From Pseudomonadota bacterium (GTDB lineage Bacteria > Pseudomonadota > Alphaproteobacteria > Rhizobiales > Xanthobacteraceae): a stretch of 23,356 nucleotides of DNA. Under the pieces are notes generated by a model. It was given only the letters and a program-made list of their open reading frames with translations, made no database searches and had not been told where the DNA came from. The translations under genes and the position numbers were made by a program. The stretch lies in contig JAEYRD010000150.1 of the NCBI GenBank assembly GCA_023435725.1, positions 1 through 23,356 on the forward strand, given 5' to 3'. Positions 13,327 to 20,087 of the stretch are shown here, in pieces; position 1 is the first letter of the stretch, and each line of letters begins with the position of its first letter.

Positions 13327-14616
13327 ATGACCGAGACGACCAGGACGAAGGGTCTTAGCCGCCGCACGCTGCTCAAGGGCACGGCGGGTCTGGCGGGCCT
13401 TGCCGCCGGCACCGGCGCCATCACCGGCTTTCCCTATGTGATGTCGGCCGAGCCGAAAGTGCTGCGCTATCTCGGCACTGCCGTGAACGAGGGTGACGAC
13501 ATTTCCAAGCAGTGCCTGAAGGACACCGGCATCAAGATCGAATACATCACCGCAACCACCGATGACGTCACCAAGCGCGTGATGACCCAGCCGAACTCCT
13601 TCGATGTGCTGGATACCGAATATTTCTCGCTGAAGAAGATCGTGCCGTCGGGCAACATCCTTGCCCTCGACGCCAGGAAGATCAAGGAGTTCGACAACAT
13701 CACGCCGGTCTTCACCAAGGGCGAAACGCCCGGCGGAAAGAAGATCGGCGGCCAGGGCACCGCTCCCTGGAAAGTGCTCTATCTCGAGGGCAAGGACTCC
13801 AAGAAGTTCGCGACGTCGGCGACCGAATTCGTCACGCTGATTCCGACCGTCTACAACGCCGACACGCTCGGCATCCGTCCCGACCTGATCAAGCGCCCGA
13901 TCGGCTCGTGGTCCGAACTGCTCAATCCCGAATTCAAGGGCAAGGCCTCGATCCTCAACATTCCCTCGATCGGCATCATGGATGCCGCAATGGTCGTGGA
14001 GGCGACCGGCAAGTACAAATATGCCGACAAGGGCAACATGACCAAGGAAGAGATCGATCTCACCATGAAGGTCATGACCGAGGCCAAGAAGGCCGGTCAG
14101 TTCCGCGCCTTCTGGAAGGACTTCAACGAGAGCGTCAACCTGATGGCTTCGGGCGAAACCGTCATCCAGTCGATGTGGTCGCCGGCAGTGACGAAGGTGC
14201 GCTCGATGGGCATCGCCTGCACCTTCCAGCCGCTCAAGGAAGGCTATCGCTCCTGGGCCTCGGGCTTCTGCGTCTCCAAGGGCGTCTCGGGCGCGAAGCT
14301 CGAATGGGCCTATGAGTTCGTGAACTGGTTCCTGTCCGGCTATGCCGGCGCCTATCTCAACCGCCAAGGCTACTACTCGGCCGTGCTGTCCACCGCGAAA
14401 GCGCAGATGGAGCCGTACGAGTGGGCGTACTGGATGGAAGGCAAGCCGGCCGAGAAGGACATCAAGGCGCCCGACGGCTCGCTGTTGGAAAAAGCCGGCG
14501 CAGTGCGCGACGGCGGCTCCTACGAGGACCGCATGGGTGCAGTCGCGTGCTGGAACGCCGTGATGGACGAGAACGACTACATGGTCCGCAAGTGGAACGA
14601 GTTCATCGCGGCGTAA
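13327..14616 (+). CDS. ABC transporter substrate-binding protein, Tat-exported, PotD-like
   Basis: This 429-aa periplasmic solute receptor starts at ATG 13327, with AGGAG at 13314-13318 eight bases upstream. The frame is open further back, to 13303. Residues 10-44 form a twin-arginine signal (LSRRTLLKG, R12/R13, then a Gly/Ala-rich hydrophobic stretch), so the protein is probably exported folded. The mature part begins PKVLRYLG and has the two-lobe layout of the spermidine/putrescine-type binding proteins (iron/polyamine SBP group), with ESVNLMASGETVIQSMWSPA as the familiar substrate-lobe strand-helix. Ligand residues cannot be assigned by eye. At about 430 residues it is longer than PotD (about 350). 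The gap from the ATPase gene is 42 bases. Confidence 0.9.
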   Translation: MTETTRTKGLSRRTLLKGTAGLAGLAAGTGAITGFPYVMSAEPKVLRYLGTAVNEGDDISKQCLKDTGIKIEYITATTDDVTKRVMTQPNSFDVLDTEYFSLKKIVPSGNILALDARKIKEFDNITPVFTKGETPGGKKIGGQGTAPWKVLYLEGKDSKKFATSATEFVTLIPTVYNADTLGIRPDLIKRPIGSWSELLNPEFKGKASILNIPSIGIMDAAMVVEATGKYKYADKGNMTKEEIDLTMKVMTEAKKAGQFRAFWKDFNESVNLMASGETVIQSMWSPAVTKVRSMGIACTFQPLKEGYRSWASGFCVSKGVSGAKLEWAYEFVNWFLSGYAGAYLNRQGYYSAVLSTAKAQMEPYEWAYWMEGKPAEKDIKAPDGSLLEKAGAVRDGGSYEDRMGAVACWNAVMDENDYMVRKWNEFIAA

Positions 14617-14620
14617 CGTG

Positions 14621-15580
14621 ATGGACACGTCGGAGAATATCCTGCAACAGGCATCCCCGGACCTCGTCCGGGGATCTGAACTGGCGCGCGCCGCGAAGCC
14701 GGCGCGCCTGTCGCCGTCCTTCATCTCCTGGCTGCAGGCCGGGCCGATGATGCTGGTGTTTCTCGCGTTCTTCCTGATTCCGCTGGTGTTCGTCGTCATC
14801 GTCTCCTTCTGGGACTACAACGAATACCAACTGCTTCCGGCCTTCTCGGGCCGCGGCTACACCGACACGTTCGAGGGCTGCATCGCGCAGCTCCCCGATC
14901 TCTGCACGATCGGCAAGACCTATCTGAAGACGCTCAAGCTGTGCTTCCTGGTCTGGGCCATCACGCTCTTCATCGGTTTCTGGGTCGCGTATTTCCTTGC
15001 CTTCCACGTCAAGTCCAAGACCTGGCAGATGGGACTGTCGCTGCTCTGCACGATTCCGTTCTGGACTTCCAACGTCATCCGCATGATCGCCTGGATCCCG
15101 CTGCTCGGACGCAACGGCCTGGTGAACTCGGGGCTTCTAAAGACAGGGCTGATCAATCAGCCCGTGGAATGGCTGCTGTTCTCCGAGTTCTCCGTCGTGC
15201 TGGCGCTGGTCCACCTCTTCACCTTCTTCATGGTGGTGCCGATCTTCAATTCGATGATCCGCATCGACAAGTCGCTGATCGAAGCCGCCTATGACGCCGG
15301 CGCCACCGGCTTCCAGACGCTGGTCAACGTCGTCATTCCGCTCGCCAAGCCAGGCATCGTGATCGGCTCGATTTTCGTCATCACCATCGTGATGGGTGAC
15401 TTCATCACCATCGGCGTGATGGGCGGCCAGCAGATCGCCGCCGCCGGCAAGATCATCGAGACGCGGTTGAACGCACTGCAATTCCCGGCCGCGGCCGCGA
15501 ATGCCGTGATCCTGCTCGTCATTACGTTCCTGATCATCACCATGATGTCGCGCATCGTCGACATCCGGAAGGAGCTGTGA
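14621..15580 (+). CDS. ABC transporter permease 1, PotB-like
   Basis: This inner-membrane permease of about 319 residues has six hydrophobic helices. It carries the cytoplasmic EAA loop (EAAYDAGATGFQTLVNVVIP) that docks on the ATPase. The ATG at 14621 is four bases after the binding-protein stop; GTG at 14618 is equally possible. The N-terminal region before the first helix is unusual: residues 10-20 (QASPDLVRGSE) are encoded by a perfect palindrome at 14653-14675 that looks like an inserted repeat element. A large periplasmic loop (DYNEYQLLPAFSGRGYTDTF and on to DLCTIGKTY) follows the first helix. It is translationally close to its neighbours on both sides. Confidence 0.92.
   Translation: MDTSENILQQASPDLVRGSELARAAKPARLSPSFISWLQAGPMMLVFLAFFLIPLVFVVIVSFWDYNEYQLLPAFSGRGYTDTFEGCIAQLPDLCTIGKTYLKTLKLCFLVWAITLFIGFWVAYFLAFHVKSKTWQMGLSLLCTIPFWTSNVIRMIAWIPLLGRNGLVNSGLLKTGLINQPVEWLLFSEFSVVLALVHLFTFFMVVPIFNSMIRIDKSLIEAAYDAGATGFQTLVNVVIPLAKPGIVIGSIFVITIVMGDFITIGVMGGQQIAAAGKIIETRLNALQFPAAAANAVILLVITFLIITMMSRIVDIRKEL
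14653..14675. repeat. Perfect palindromic element inside the permease reading frame
   Basis: ATCCCCGGAC (14653-14662) is separated by the loop CTC from its exact reverse complement (14666-14675), a perfect ten-pair hairpin. The same core, CCCCGGAC..GTCCGGGG, is to my knowledge a frequent extragenic palindrome in Rhizobiales. Here it is read in frame as SPDLVRGS in the non-conserved cytoplasmic N-terminus of permease 1. Confidence 0.6.
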
Positions 15581-15583
15581 GCG

Positions 15584-16462
15584 ATGAAGGAAGGACGCGC
15601 GCGCAGTTTCTACGTGCTCGCCATCTTCTTCGCGGCCTATGTGCTGTTTCTCTACGGCCCGATGATCGCGATCTACGTCCTGTCGTTCCAGGGCCCGCAG
15701 GGCGGCCTCACCTTCCCGATGAACGGGATGTCGACCTTCTGGCTGGCAAAGCTGTTCGAAGGCACCGGCATCGTCGACCTCGGCGCCGCCTTCCGCCGCT
15801 CACTGCTGCTCGGCCTCGTGGTGATGGCCGTCACCGTCGTGCTGTCGGTCGCCGCCGGCATGGCGTTCCGCCGCAAGTTCAGGGCACAGAGCATTCTGTT
15901 CTATTCGGCGATCGCGAGCCTCATCGTCCCCTCGATCATCACCTCGCTCGGCATCTCGCTTGAATTCCGCATCATCGACGACCTGATCAAGGCGCATTGG
16001 AACGAGAATTTCGAGACCTCGATGGGCCTGCTCACATCCGGCCTCGGCGCACATCTGACCTGGACGCTGCCGTTCGGCCTGCTCATCATGTTCGCGATCT
16101 TCAACCGTTTCGACCCTCGCCTCGAGGAAGCCGCGCGCGATCTCGGCGCGACGCCGTGGCAGACGTTCCGCTACGTCGTGCTGCCGATCATTTTGCCTTC
16201 CGTGATCGGCATCGGCCTGTTCGGCTTCACGCTGTCCTGGGACGAGCTCGCCCGCTCCAGCCAGGCGATCGGTCCGGTGAACACGCTGCCGCTGGACCTT
16301 CAGGGCCTCACCACCACGGTGACGAAGCCTGACATCTATGCGCTCGGCACCGTGATCTCGGCGGTATCGTTCGCGGTCATCACGCTTGCGCTCGGTACCA
16401 TCCACATGCTCAACAAGCGGCAGGCGGCCAAGGGCTCGGACGCCGGCAAGGGGCTTGTCTGA
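15584..16462 (+). CDS. ABC transporter permease 2, PotC-like
   Basis: This 292-aa inner-membrane permease is the second half of the translocation channel. It has six hydrophobic segments, beginning VLAIFFAAYVLFLYGPMIAIY, and the EAA loop EEAARDLGATPWQTFRYVVLP, which couples to the ATPase. The start is well supported: AAGGAG at 15569-15574 lies nine bases before ATG 15584, and only three bases separate it from the stop of permease 1. The cytoplasmic tail (LNKRQAAKGSDAGKGLV) is basic. The racemase gene follows after four bases, so transport and racemisation genes are tightly coupled. Confidence 0.92.
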   Translation: MKEGRARSFYVLAIFFAAYVLFLYGPMIAIYVLSFQGPQGGLTFPMNGMSTFWLAKLFEGTGIVDLGAAFRRSLLLGLVVMAVTVVLSVAAGMAFRRKFRAQSILFYSAIASLIVPSIITSLGISLEFRIIDDLIKAHWNENFETSMGLLTSGLGAHLTWTLPFGLLIMFAIFNRFDPRLEEAARDLGATPWQTFRYVVLPIILPSVIGIGLFGFTLSWDELARSSQAIGPVNTLPLDLQGLTTTVTKPDIYALGTVISAVSFAVITLALGTIHMLNKRQAAKGSDAGKGLV

Positions 16463-16466
16463 TCCG

Positions 16467-17198
16467 ATGCGACTGCACGTCGTCAATCCCAACACCACCG
16501 TCGCCATGACGGCGAAGATCGCCGTTGCGGCCCGCGCGGTCGCCCTGCCCGACACCGTGATCGATACGCGCCAGCCCACGATGGGGCCGGTCTCGATCGA
16601 GGGATTTTACGACGAAGCCTTCGCCGTTCCCGGCATGCTCGGCTGCATCCGCGAGGCCGACCGCGACGGCGCGGATGGCCACGTCATCGCCTGCTTCGAC
16701 GACACCGGCCTCGACGCGGCCCGCGCCGCCGCGAAGGCGCCGGTGATCGGCATCGGCGAGGCCGCCTTCCACATGGCGAGCCTGATCGCGGCACGTTTTG
16801 CCGTGGTGACGACGCTCGGTGTCTCCATCGTGCCGATCGAACACAATCTGAAGAGATACGGTCTCGCCGAGCGCTGCGCCCGCGTCCGCGCCGCCGAGGT
16901 CCCCGTACTCGCGCTCGAAGAGCGCAATGCGGACGCCATCGGCCGCATCTCCACCGAGATCAGCGCTGCGATCCGCGACGACCGTGCGGAAGCGATCGTG
17001 CTTGGCTGTGCCGGCATGGCTGACCTTGCCGCCGAACTCGCCGACATCCACGGCCTGCCGGTCGTCGACGGCGTCGCCGCGGCCGTGGCCCTTGCGGAGG
17101 GGTTGGTGCGGCTCGGGCTGAAAACGTCCCGAATCGGCCCCTACGCCGCGCCTCGGTCCAAGACCTACTCCGGGCCATTTTCGGCTTTTCAGCCCTGA
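16467..17198 (+). CDS. Hydantoin/allantoin-type racemase (Asp/Glu/hydantoin racemase family)
   Basis: This 243-aa cytosolic enzyme of the cofactor-independent Asp/Glu/hydantoin racemase family inverts a chiral carbon by a two-cysteine mechanism. The two catalytic cysteines fall at C76 (VIACFDDTGLDAAR) and C181 (IVLGCAGM), the same numbers reported for the characterised Sinorhizobium meliloti hydantoin racemase. The N-terminus LHVVNPNTTVAMT is also characteristic. Allantoin racemases are close relatives, so 5-substituted hydantoins and allantoin are both possible substrates. ATG 16467 is four bases after the permease stop; a longer frame would overlap the permease. It ends the operon, with a terminator at 17247. 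Being co-expressed with an importer under a sigma-54 promoter suggests nitrogen scavenging. Confidence 0.88.
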   Translation: MRLHVVNPNTTVAMTAKIAVAARAVALPDTVIDTRQPTMGPVSIEGFYDEAFAVPGMLGCIREADRDGADGHVIACFDDTGLDAARAAAKAPVIGIGEAAFHMASLIAARFAVVTTLGVSIVPIEHNLKRYGLAERCARVRAAEVPVLALEERNADAIGRISTEISAAIRDDRAEAIVLGCAGMADLAAELADIHGLPVVDGVAAAVALAEGLVRLGLKTSRIGPYAAPRSKTYSGPFSAFQP

Positions 17199-17246
17199 TT
17201 CTTGCTCTCGGCGCCCTCTCAGCGCGGCCCTTCGGAGGCCTCAAGG

Positions 17247-17268
17247 CCAGCTGATTGCTGGTTTTTTT
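17247..17268 (+). terminator. Rho-independent terminator of the transporter/racemase operon
   Basis: A five-pair stem CCAGC / GCTGG (17247-17251 and 17257-17261) with loop TGATT runs directly into seven Ts (17262-17268). It lies about 50 bases after the racemase stop and before the next gene at 17388. Confidence 0.75.
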
Positions 17269-17387
17269 GCCCTAAGCCTCTTTTTGGTCCCATTCGTTGC
17301 CGAAATGTTACGGTTTCGGGACACCCCGGCCGCCTAGGGTAGCCGGTCTTCGCCACACACCAAGTTTCACTTTGGGCTTTGTCAGCG

Positions 17388-17882
17388 ATGATCGATCTCG
17401 CAAGGGACACACCAACCAATCCCCTCCTTCGCCTCGGCGCCCAGCCGATCGCGCTGACCGCCGTTGCCCTCCTGCTCCTGATTTTGGGGGTGACCTCAAT
17501 TGCGGTCTGGCGTGCCTATACCGGCGCAGCCCCCGAGACCGACCGGATGGTGGCATCGCGGCAGCTTCAGGCCCGCGCCGCACAGGCCTCGGAGCAGCTC
17601 GTCGAGAAGACCAAGGGGCTGGAGGCGACCCAGCAGGAATCGATCGATCAACTCCAGGTCGTGCAGGACCAGCTCCAGACGATGAAGCGGCTCATGGCGG
17701 CGCAGCAGGCCGATACCAAGCGCCTGTCCGAGCAGGTCACCACGCTGAACGAGTCGATCGAGAATTTGCGGCAGTCTTTTGCCAGCGCCCGGGCGACCGA
17801 GACGGAAACTCCCTCGGTTACCCGCAGGAAACCGGCGCGACACCGCGTCCACGCCAGCGCGCGCAGGCGCTCGCGCGACTAG
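17388..17882 (+). CDS. Membrane-anchored coiled-coil protein, unknown function
   Basis: This 164-aa protein has one hydrophobic span near residues 20-42 (PIALTAVALLLLILGVTSIA) after a short N-terminal lead. A long periplasmic coiled coil follows, at about 55-130. It is rich in Gln, Glu and Leu heptads (LQARAAQASEQLVEKTKGLE, IDQLQVVQDQLQTMKRLM, LSEQVTTLNESIENLRQ). The C-terminal tail is strongly basic (TRRKPARHRVHASARRRSRD). No family was recognised. ATG 17388 is preferred to the TTG at 17379, though neither has a good ribosome-binding site. The layout suits a scaffold or envelope-spanning spacer, but this is only structural inference. It is a single gene, and a repeat element begins at its stop codon. 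Confidence 0.7.
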   Translation: MIDLARDTPTNPLLRLGAQPIALTAVALLLLILGVTSIAVWRAYTGAAPETDRMVASRQLQARAAQASEQLVEKTKGLEATQQESIDQLQVVQDQLQTMKRLMAAQQADTKRLSEQVTTLNESIENLRQSFASARATETETPSVTRRKPARHRVHASARRRSRD

Positions 17883-17982
17883 AGCCATCTCCGTTCCGAT
17901 GGAATCGGAACGTGGCTCTGGATTTTGGTTTTGACGCGTTTTCTTTACGCGAACCGGTATCCACTTCGCTCGAAAACGCTCT
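17881..17982. repeat. Palindromic intergenic repeat directly after the coiled-coil gene
   Basis: The element opens with a hairpin: AGAGCCA (17881-17887) and GTTCCGAT (17893-17900) pair with ATCGGAAC (17904-17911) and TGGCTCT (17913-17919). A second small hairpin, built on GCGT/ACGC, lies at about 17936-17950. The tail reads AACCGGTATCCACTTCGCTC and ends near GAAAACGCTCT. I recognise this combination as a very common repeat of Bradyrhizobium and related genomes. The first hairpin begins within the stop codon of the preceding gene and may also act as its terminator. Confidence 0.65.
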
Positions 17983-18106
17983 AATCGGGTCAGGGCGCCG
18001 GACTTTATTTTTGCCACTTGTGAACTGGATCACATTCGCCCGTATGATTCCGGGCGATGCTCGCCCCTACCGGATGGCGTGAGCCGATTTCAATATCCGG
18101 GGCTGG

Positions 18107-18142
18107 CAAGGTCGTTGACGGTATACTGCGTCAACGGCCTTG
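18107..18142. terminator. Long hairpin, possible transcription terminator
   Basis: CAAGGTCGTTGACG (18107-18120) pairs over 14 bases with 18129-18142, with one G-T pair and an eight-base loop. On the plus strand it is followed by TTCTTTATT. On the minus strand, downstream of the Gly-rich gene ending at 18176, the hairpin has no T tract after it. It may be a bidirectional or rightward terminator, or a structured RNA element. Confidence 0.45.
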
Positions 18143-18175
18143 TTCTTTATTGGGCCCAGCCGAGCCCGGTTGCCT

Positions 18176-18574
18176 CTATTCGCAGACATCCACGCGACGA
18201 ACACGCCAGCCCGATGGGGTCATGACCCGCTTCCGGACGACATAGCAGCCGCCATAACCTTCGTAGCCGGTACCATAATAGTAGGGATCGCCGTAATAGG
18301 GATAGCCGTAGCCATAGTAGCCGCCGTAATAGCCGGCTCCGGCAAGCCCCGCCCCGATCGCGACACCGGGCCAGAAGCCGCCGCCATGCCAACGGCCCCG
18401 CCCGCCACCACCGTGCCAACCGCCGCCGCCATGCCAACCGCCGCCACCGTGCCAGCCACCACCACCACCGTGCCAGCCACCACCACCAAAACCGCCGCGG
18501 GCCTGTGCCGCCTGTGGCGCCGAGAGCCCAACCGCGGCGACGGCCAGGGCCGCCAATATCATCTTGCGTAACAT
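18176..18574 (-). CDS. Secreted Gly/Trp/His-repeat protein
   Basis: This 132-aa protein starts at ATG 18574, with GGAGG (complement of 18583-18587) eight bases upstream. The longer frame to 18604 lies within the leader. Residues 1-25 are a signal peptide ending AQA. The mature N-terminal third contains about five consecutive Gly-rich units of the form GGGGWH, then RGRWHGGGFWPGVA. A Gly/Tyr-rich stretch follows (YYGGYYGYGYPYY). The end is a more ordered C-terminal segment with two Cys (GGCYVVRKRV and VDVCE) that could form a disulfide. Such proteins are frequent in rhizobia and uncharacterised. Regular His/Trp spacing could bind metals or surfaces, which is speculation. A hairpin precedes its ribosome-binding site. 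Confidence 0.82.
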   Translation of the reverse strand: MLRKMILAALAVAAVGLSAPQAAQARGGFGGGGWHGGGGGWHGGGGWHGGGGWHGGGGRGRWHGGGFWPGVAIGAGLAGAGYYGGYYGYGYPYYGDPYYYGTGYEGYGGCYVVRKRVMTPSGWRVRRVDVCE

Positions 18575-18587
18575 CACTCGATCCTCC

Positions 18588-18606
18588 GTGTGGACACGCT
18601 CCACAC
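18588..18606 (-). promoter_or_regulatory. Hairpin in the 5' leader next to the ribosome-binding site
   Basis: A perfect seven-pair inverted repeat, GTGTGGA (18588-18594) and TCCACAC (18600-18606), with a five-base loop lies immediately upstream of the GGAGG box of the Gly-rich gene in its messenger. It could affect translation or messenger stability, or be an operator. Confidence 0.4.
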
Positions 18607-18677
18607 CTCAAAACAAGACTAAGCTAACGTCACATCAGGATTTCTGACAGCCTCACTGTCTCACTTCCGCGCGACCG

Positions 18678-18812
18678 TCAGCAGCTGCGGCAGATGGTCT
18701 TCATCTTCCGGTCGAGCAGCCTGTTCTCGGCGCTGACCGCGGCATCGGCGGACCCACCTGTGCAGGTGGAGCCTCCGGGCGCGCCGCATTCGTTCCCGAC
18801 GATTGCGCCGTG
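18678..18812 (-). pseudogene. Beheaded C-terminal remnant of a small secreted-type protein
   Basis: Read leftward the frame gives GAIVGNECGAPGGSTCTGGS and continues ADAAVSAENRLLDRKMKTICRSC to a stop at 18678. Codons are strongly G/C at position three and Cys is frequent (four in 43 residues), like a small exported protein. Upstream the frame enters the repeat element at about 18814 and hits a stop at 18843 without any ATG, GTG or TTG. The 5' part of the gene therefore appears to have been lost where the repeat begins. No family was recognised. Confidence 0.4.
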
Positions 18813-18813
18813 C

Positions 18814-18943
18814 CTAAAGTGCGATGAGATTGGGATGAATCGTCATCGCGCTTCAGGTTGTTGTTTGAGCCTGATCTCGGCGCAAACGCGTTCCGCCTTT
18901 GTCGCGAGCGCTAATGTGGCCCTTCGGGGCCGGATCATGCTCT
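18814..18943 (-). repeat. Repeat element copy 1, abutting the carbonic anhydrase stop codon
   Basis: Read on the minus strand it begins GCATGATCCGGCCCCGAAGG, continues with GCCACATTAGCGC, then has AAACAACAACCTGAAGCGCG, and ends in ATGACGATTCATCCCAATCT. A copy in opposite orientation lies at 19490-19597. The start overlaps the TAG stop of the gene at 18942. I recognise this as a family abundant in Bradyrhizobium genomes (GCATGATC..AAGCGCGATGA type). Confidence 0.65.
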
Positions 18944-19472
18944 AACCGATCCGCTTCAGGCCTTTCTTGAAGCGCGGACCGTTGGCGACGTAGAATCTTG
19001 CCGCACTCCCCATCTTCTGCACCTGGGCATCATCGAGCGTGCGGATCACGCGCGCGGGCGAGCCGATGATCAGAGAGCGCTCGGGAAATTCCTTGCCCTC
19101 GGTGATGACAGAGCCCGCGCCGACGATGCTATTGCGGCCGATCTTCACGCCGTTCATCACGATCGAGCCCATGCCGATGAGCGCGCCCTCCTCGATCGTG
19201 CAGCCGTGCAGGATGACGTTGTGGCCGACGGTGCAGTTCTTGCCGATCACCATGGGAAAGCCGAGATCGGTGTGACAGGTCGAGCCGTCCTGCACGTTGG
19301 CGCCCTCGCCGATCTCGATCCACTCATTGTCGCCGCGCAGCACCGCGCCGAACCAGACGCTCGCACCCGGCTTCAGGCGCACGCGGCCGATCACGGTCGC
19401 GGTTTCCGCGATGAAATAATTGCCGTCGGCCGGAAGATCGGGCGCCTGCCCGTCGAGCTCGTAGATCGCCAT
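18942..19472 (-). CDS. Gamma-class carbonic anhydrase-like hexapeptide protein
   Basis: This 176-aa cytoplasmic protein has a left-handed beta-helix built from hexapeptide repeats (ATVIGRVRLKPGASVWFGAV, then LIGMGSIVMNGVKIGRNSIV). The gamma-CA family signature is clear: VLRGDNEWIEIGEGANVQDG, followed by three candidate zinc-ligand histidines in STCHTD and GHNVILHGC. These enzymes are trimers that hydrate CO2, though many bacterial members have weak or unknown activity and were once annotated PaaY/YrdA-like transferases. The C-terminal helix (DDAQVQKMGSAARFYVANGP) is typical. CAGGAG lies just before ATG 19472. The gene is monocistronic and flanked on both sides by inverted copies of the same repeat. 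Confidence 0.9.
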   Translation of the reverse strand: MAIYELDGQAPDLPADGNYFIAETATVIGRVRLKPGASVWFGAVLRGDNEWIEIGEGANVQDGSTCHTDLGFPMVIGKNCTVGHNVILHGCTIEEGALIGMGSIVMNGVKIGRNSIVGAGSVITEGKEFPERSLIIGSPARVIRTLDDAQVQKMGSAARFYVANGPRFKKGLKRIG

Positions 19473-19489
19473 GGAAGTCTCCTGTCGCC

Positions 19490-19597
19490 CAAAGCATGAT
19501 CCGGACCCGAAGGGCCGCGTTAGCGCAAAGTGCGTAGCGGTTTTCCGGAAAGATCATGCGTAAACAAAGATCTGAAGCGCGATCAACGATCGCGCTT
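19490..19597 (+). repeat. Repeat element copy 2, upstream of the carbonic anhydrase gene
   Basis: The element begins GCATGATCCGGACCCGAAGG followed by GCCGCGTTAGCGC, and differs from copy 1 at only three of the first 33 bases. It then diverges to the standard family sequence GCGGTTTTCCGGAAAGATCA and ends with CTGAAGCGCGATCAACGATC and GCGCTT. It lies about 20 bases upstream of the gene's start, in the opposite orientation to copy 1, so the promoter must lie within or beyond it. Confidence 0.65.
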
Positions 19598-19667
19598 TGG
19601 ACCTCAGCCATAGCGAAACGGCGGCGAGGAGGCAAAGGGCCGCCGCACCGGGCCGCCCTGCAAAGCG

Positions 19668-19997
19668 TCAGACCAGGACGCCGGCCGCGCGCAGCGTCAT
19701 CAGGAAGAAGGTGCCGCTCATCATGCTCCAGAAGCCGGCGATGACGGTCGCCATCATCACGAATTCGAAGCGGCGGCTTTCCAGCTGCACGCCGCGCAGC
19801 GTGTTGCGCATGATGATGAAGGGCGCCGCGAACACCAGGAACGGCACCGCCGCGAAGGTCTTCGGCGCCACGCCATCCTGTAACAAGCCGAAGCCCGCAG
19901 GCCGCTGCGCGACCGCCTGGTACCCACTCACGAGCGCGCCCGCGAGCGCGAAGCCGATGCAGATCGAGAAGAAGGTATTGAAAGCTTCAGGTGTCAT
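19668..19997 (-). CDS. Conserved-type three-span membrane protein, unknown function
   Basis: This is a 109-aa protein with three hydrophobic helices: FFSICIGFALAGALVSGYQA, then TFAAVPFLVFAAPFIIMRNT, then FVMMATVIAGFWSMMSGTFF. The loop between the second and third is charged (RGVQLESRRFEF). The arrangement looks like small DUF-type inner-membrane proteins conserved in alphaproteobacteria, but I cannot name the family with certainty. ATG 19997 has a weak upstream purine stretch (GTTTCCGATG context, no clear Shine-Dalgarno). A CtrA-type box lies about 75 bases upstream of the start. It is monocistronic. Confidence 0.75.
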   Translation of the reverse strand: MTPEAFNTFFSICIGFALAGALVSGYQAVAQRPAGFGLLQDGVAPKTFAAVPFLVFAAPFIIMRNTLRGVQLESRRFEFVMMATVIAGFWSMMSGTFFLMTLRAAGVLV

Positions 19998-20071
19998 CGG
20001 AAACGGTCCGCCCTTACGCGACGCGAGGTGCCTTCCTGTGACAAATAGTGCCGGTTAACGCTACATTATCC

Positions 20072-20087
20072 TTAAGGGAAGGTTAAC
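20072..20087. promoter_or_regulatory. CtrA-type box TTAA-N7-TTAAC
   Basis: TTAAGGGAAGGTTAAC matches the full alphaproteobacterial cell-cycle regulator CtrA consensus (TTAA, seven bases, TTAAC). A further GGTTAAC half-site lies at 20053-20058. The box is about 75 bases upstream of the leftward membrane-protein gene and about 134 bases before the rightward gene at 20221, so either could be the target. CtrA itself is not encoded here. Confidence 0.5.

Noticed and set aside
13291..14799. 502-aa open frame on the minus strand opposite the binding-protein gene
   Set aside because: It is the high-GC shadow of the Tat-exported binding protein and permease start. The plus strand has a ribosome-binding site, signal peptide and operon context.
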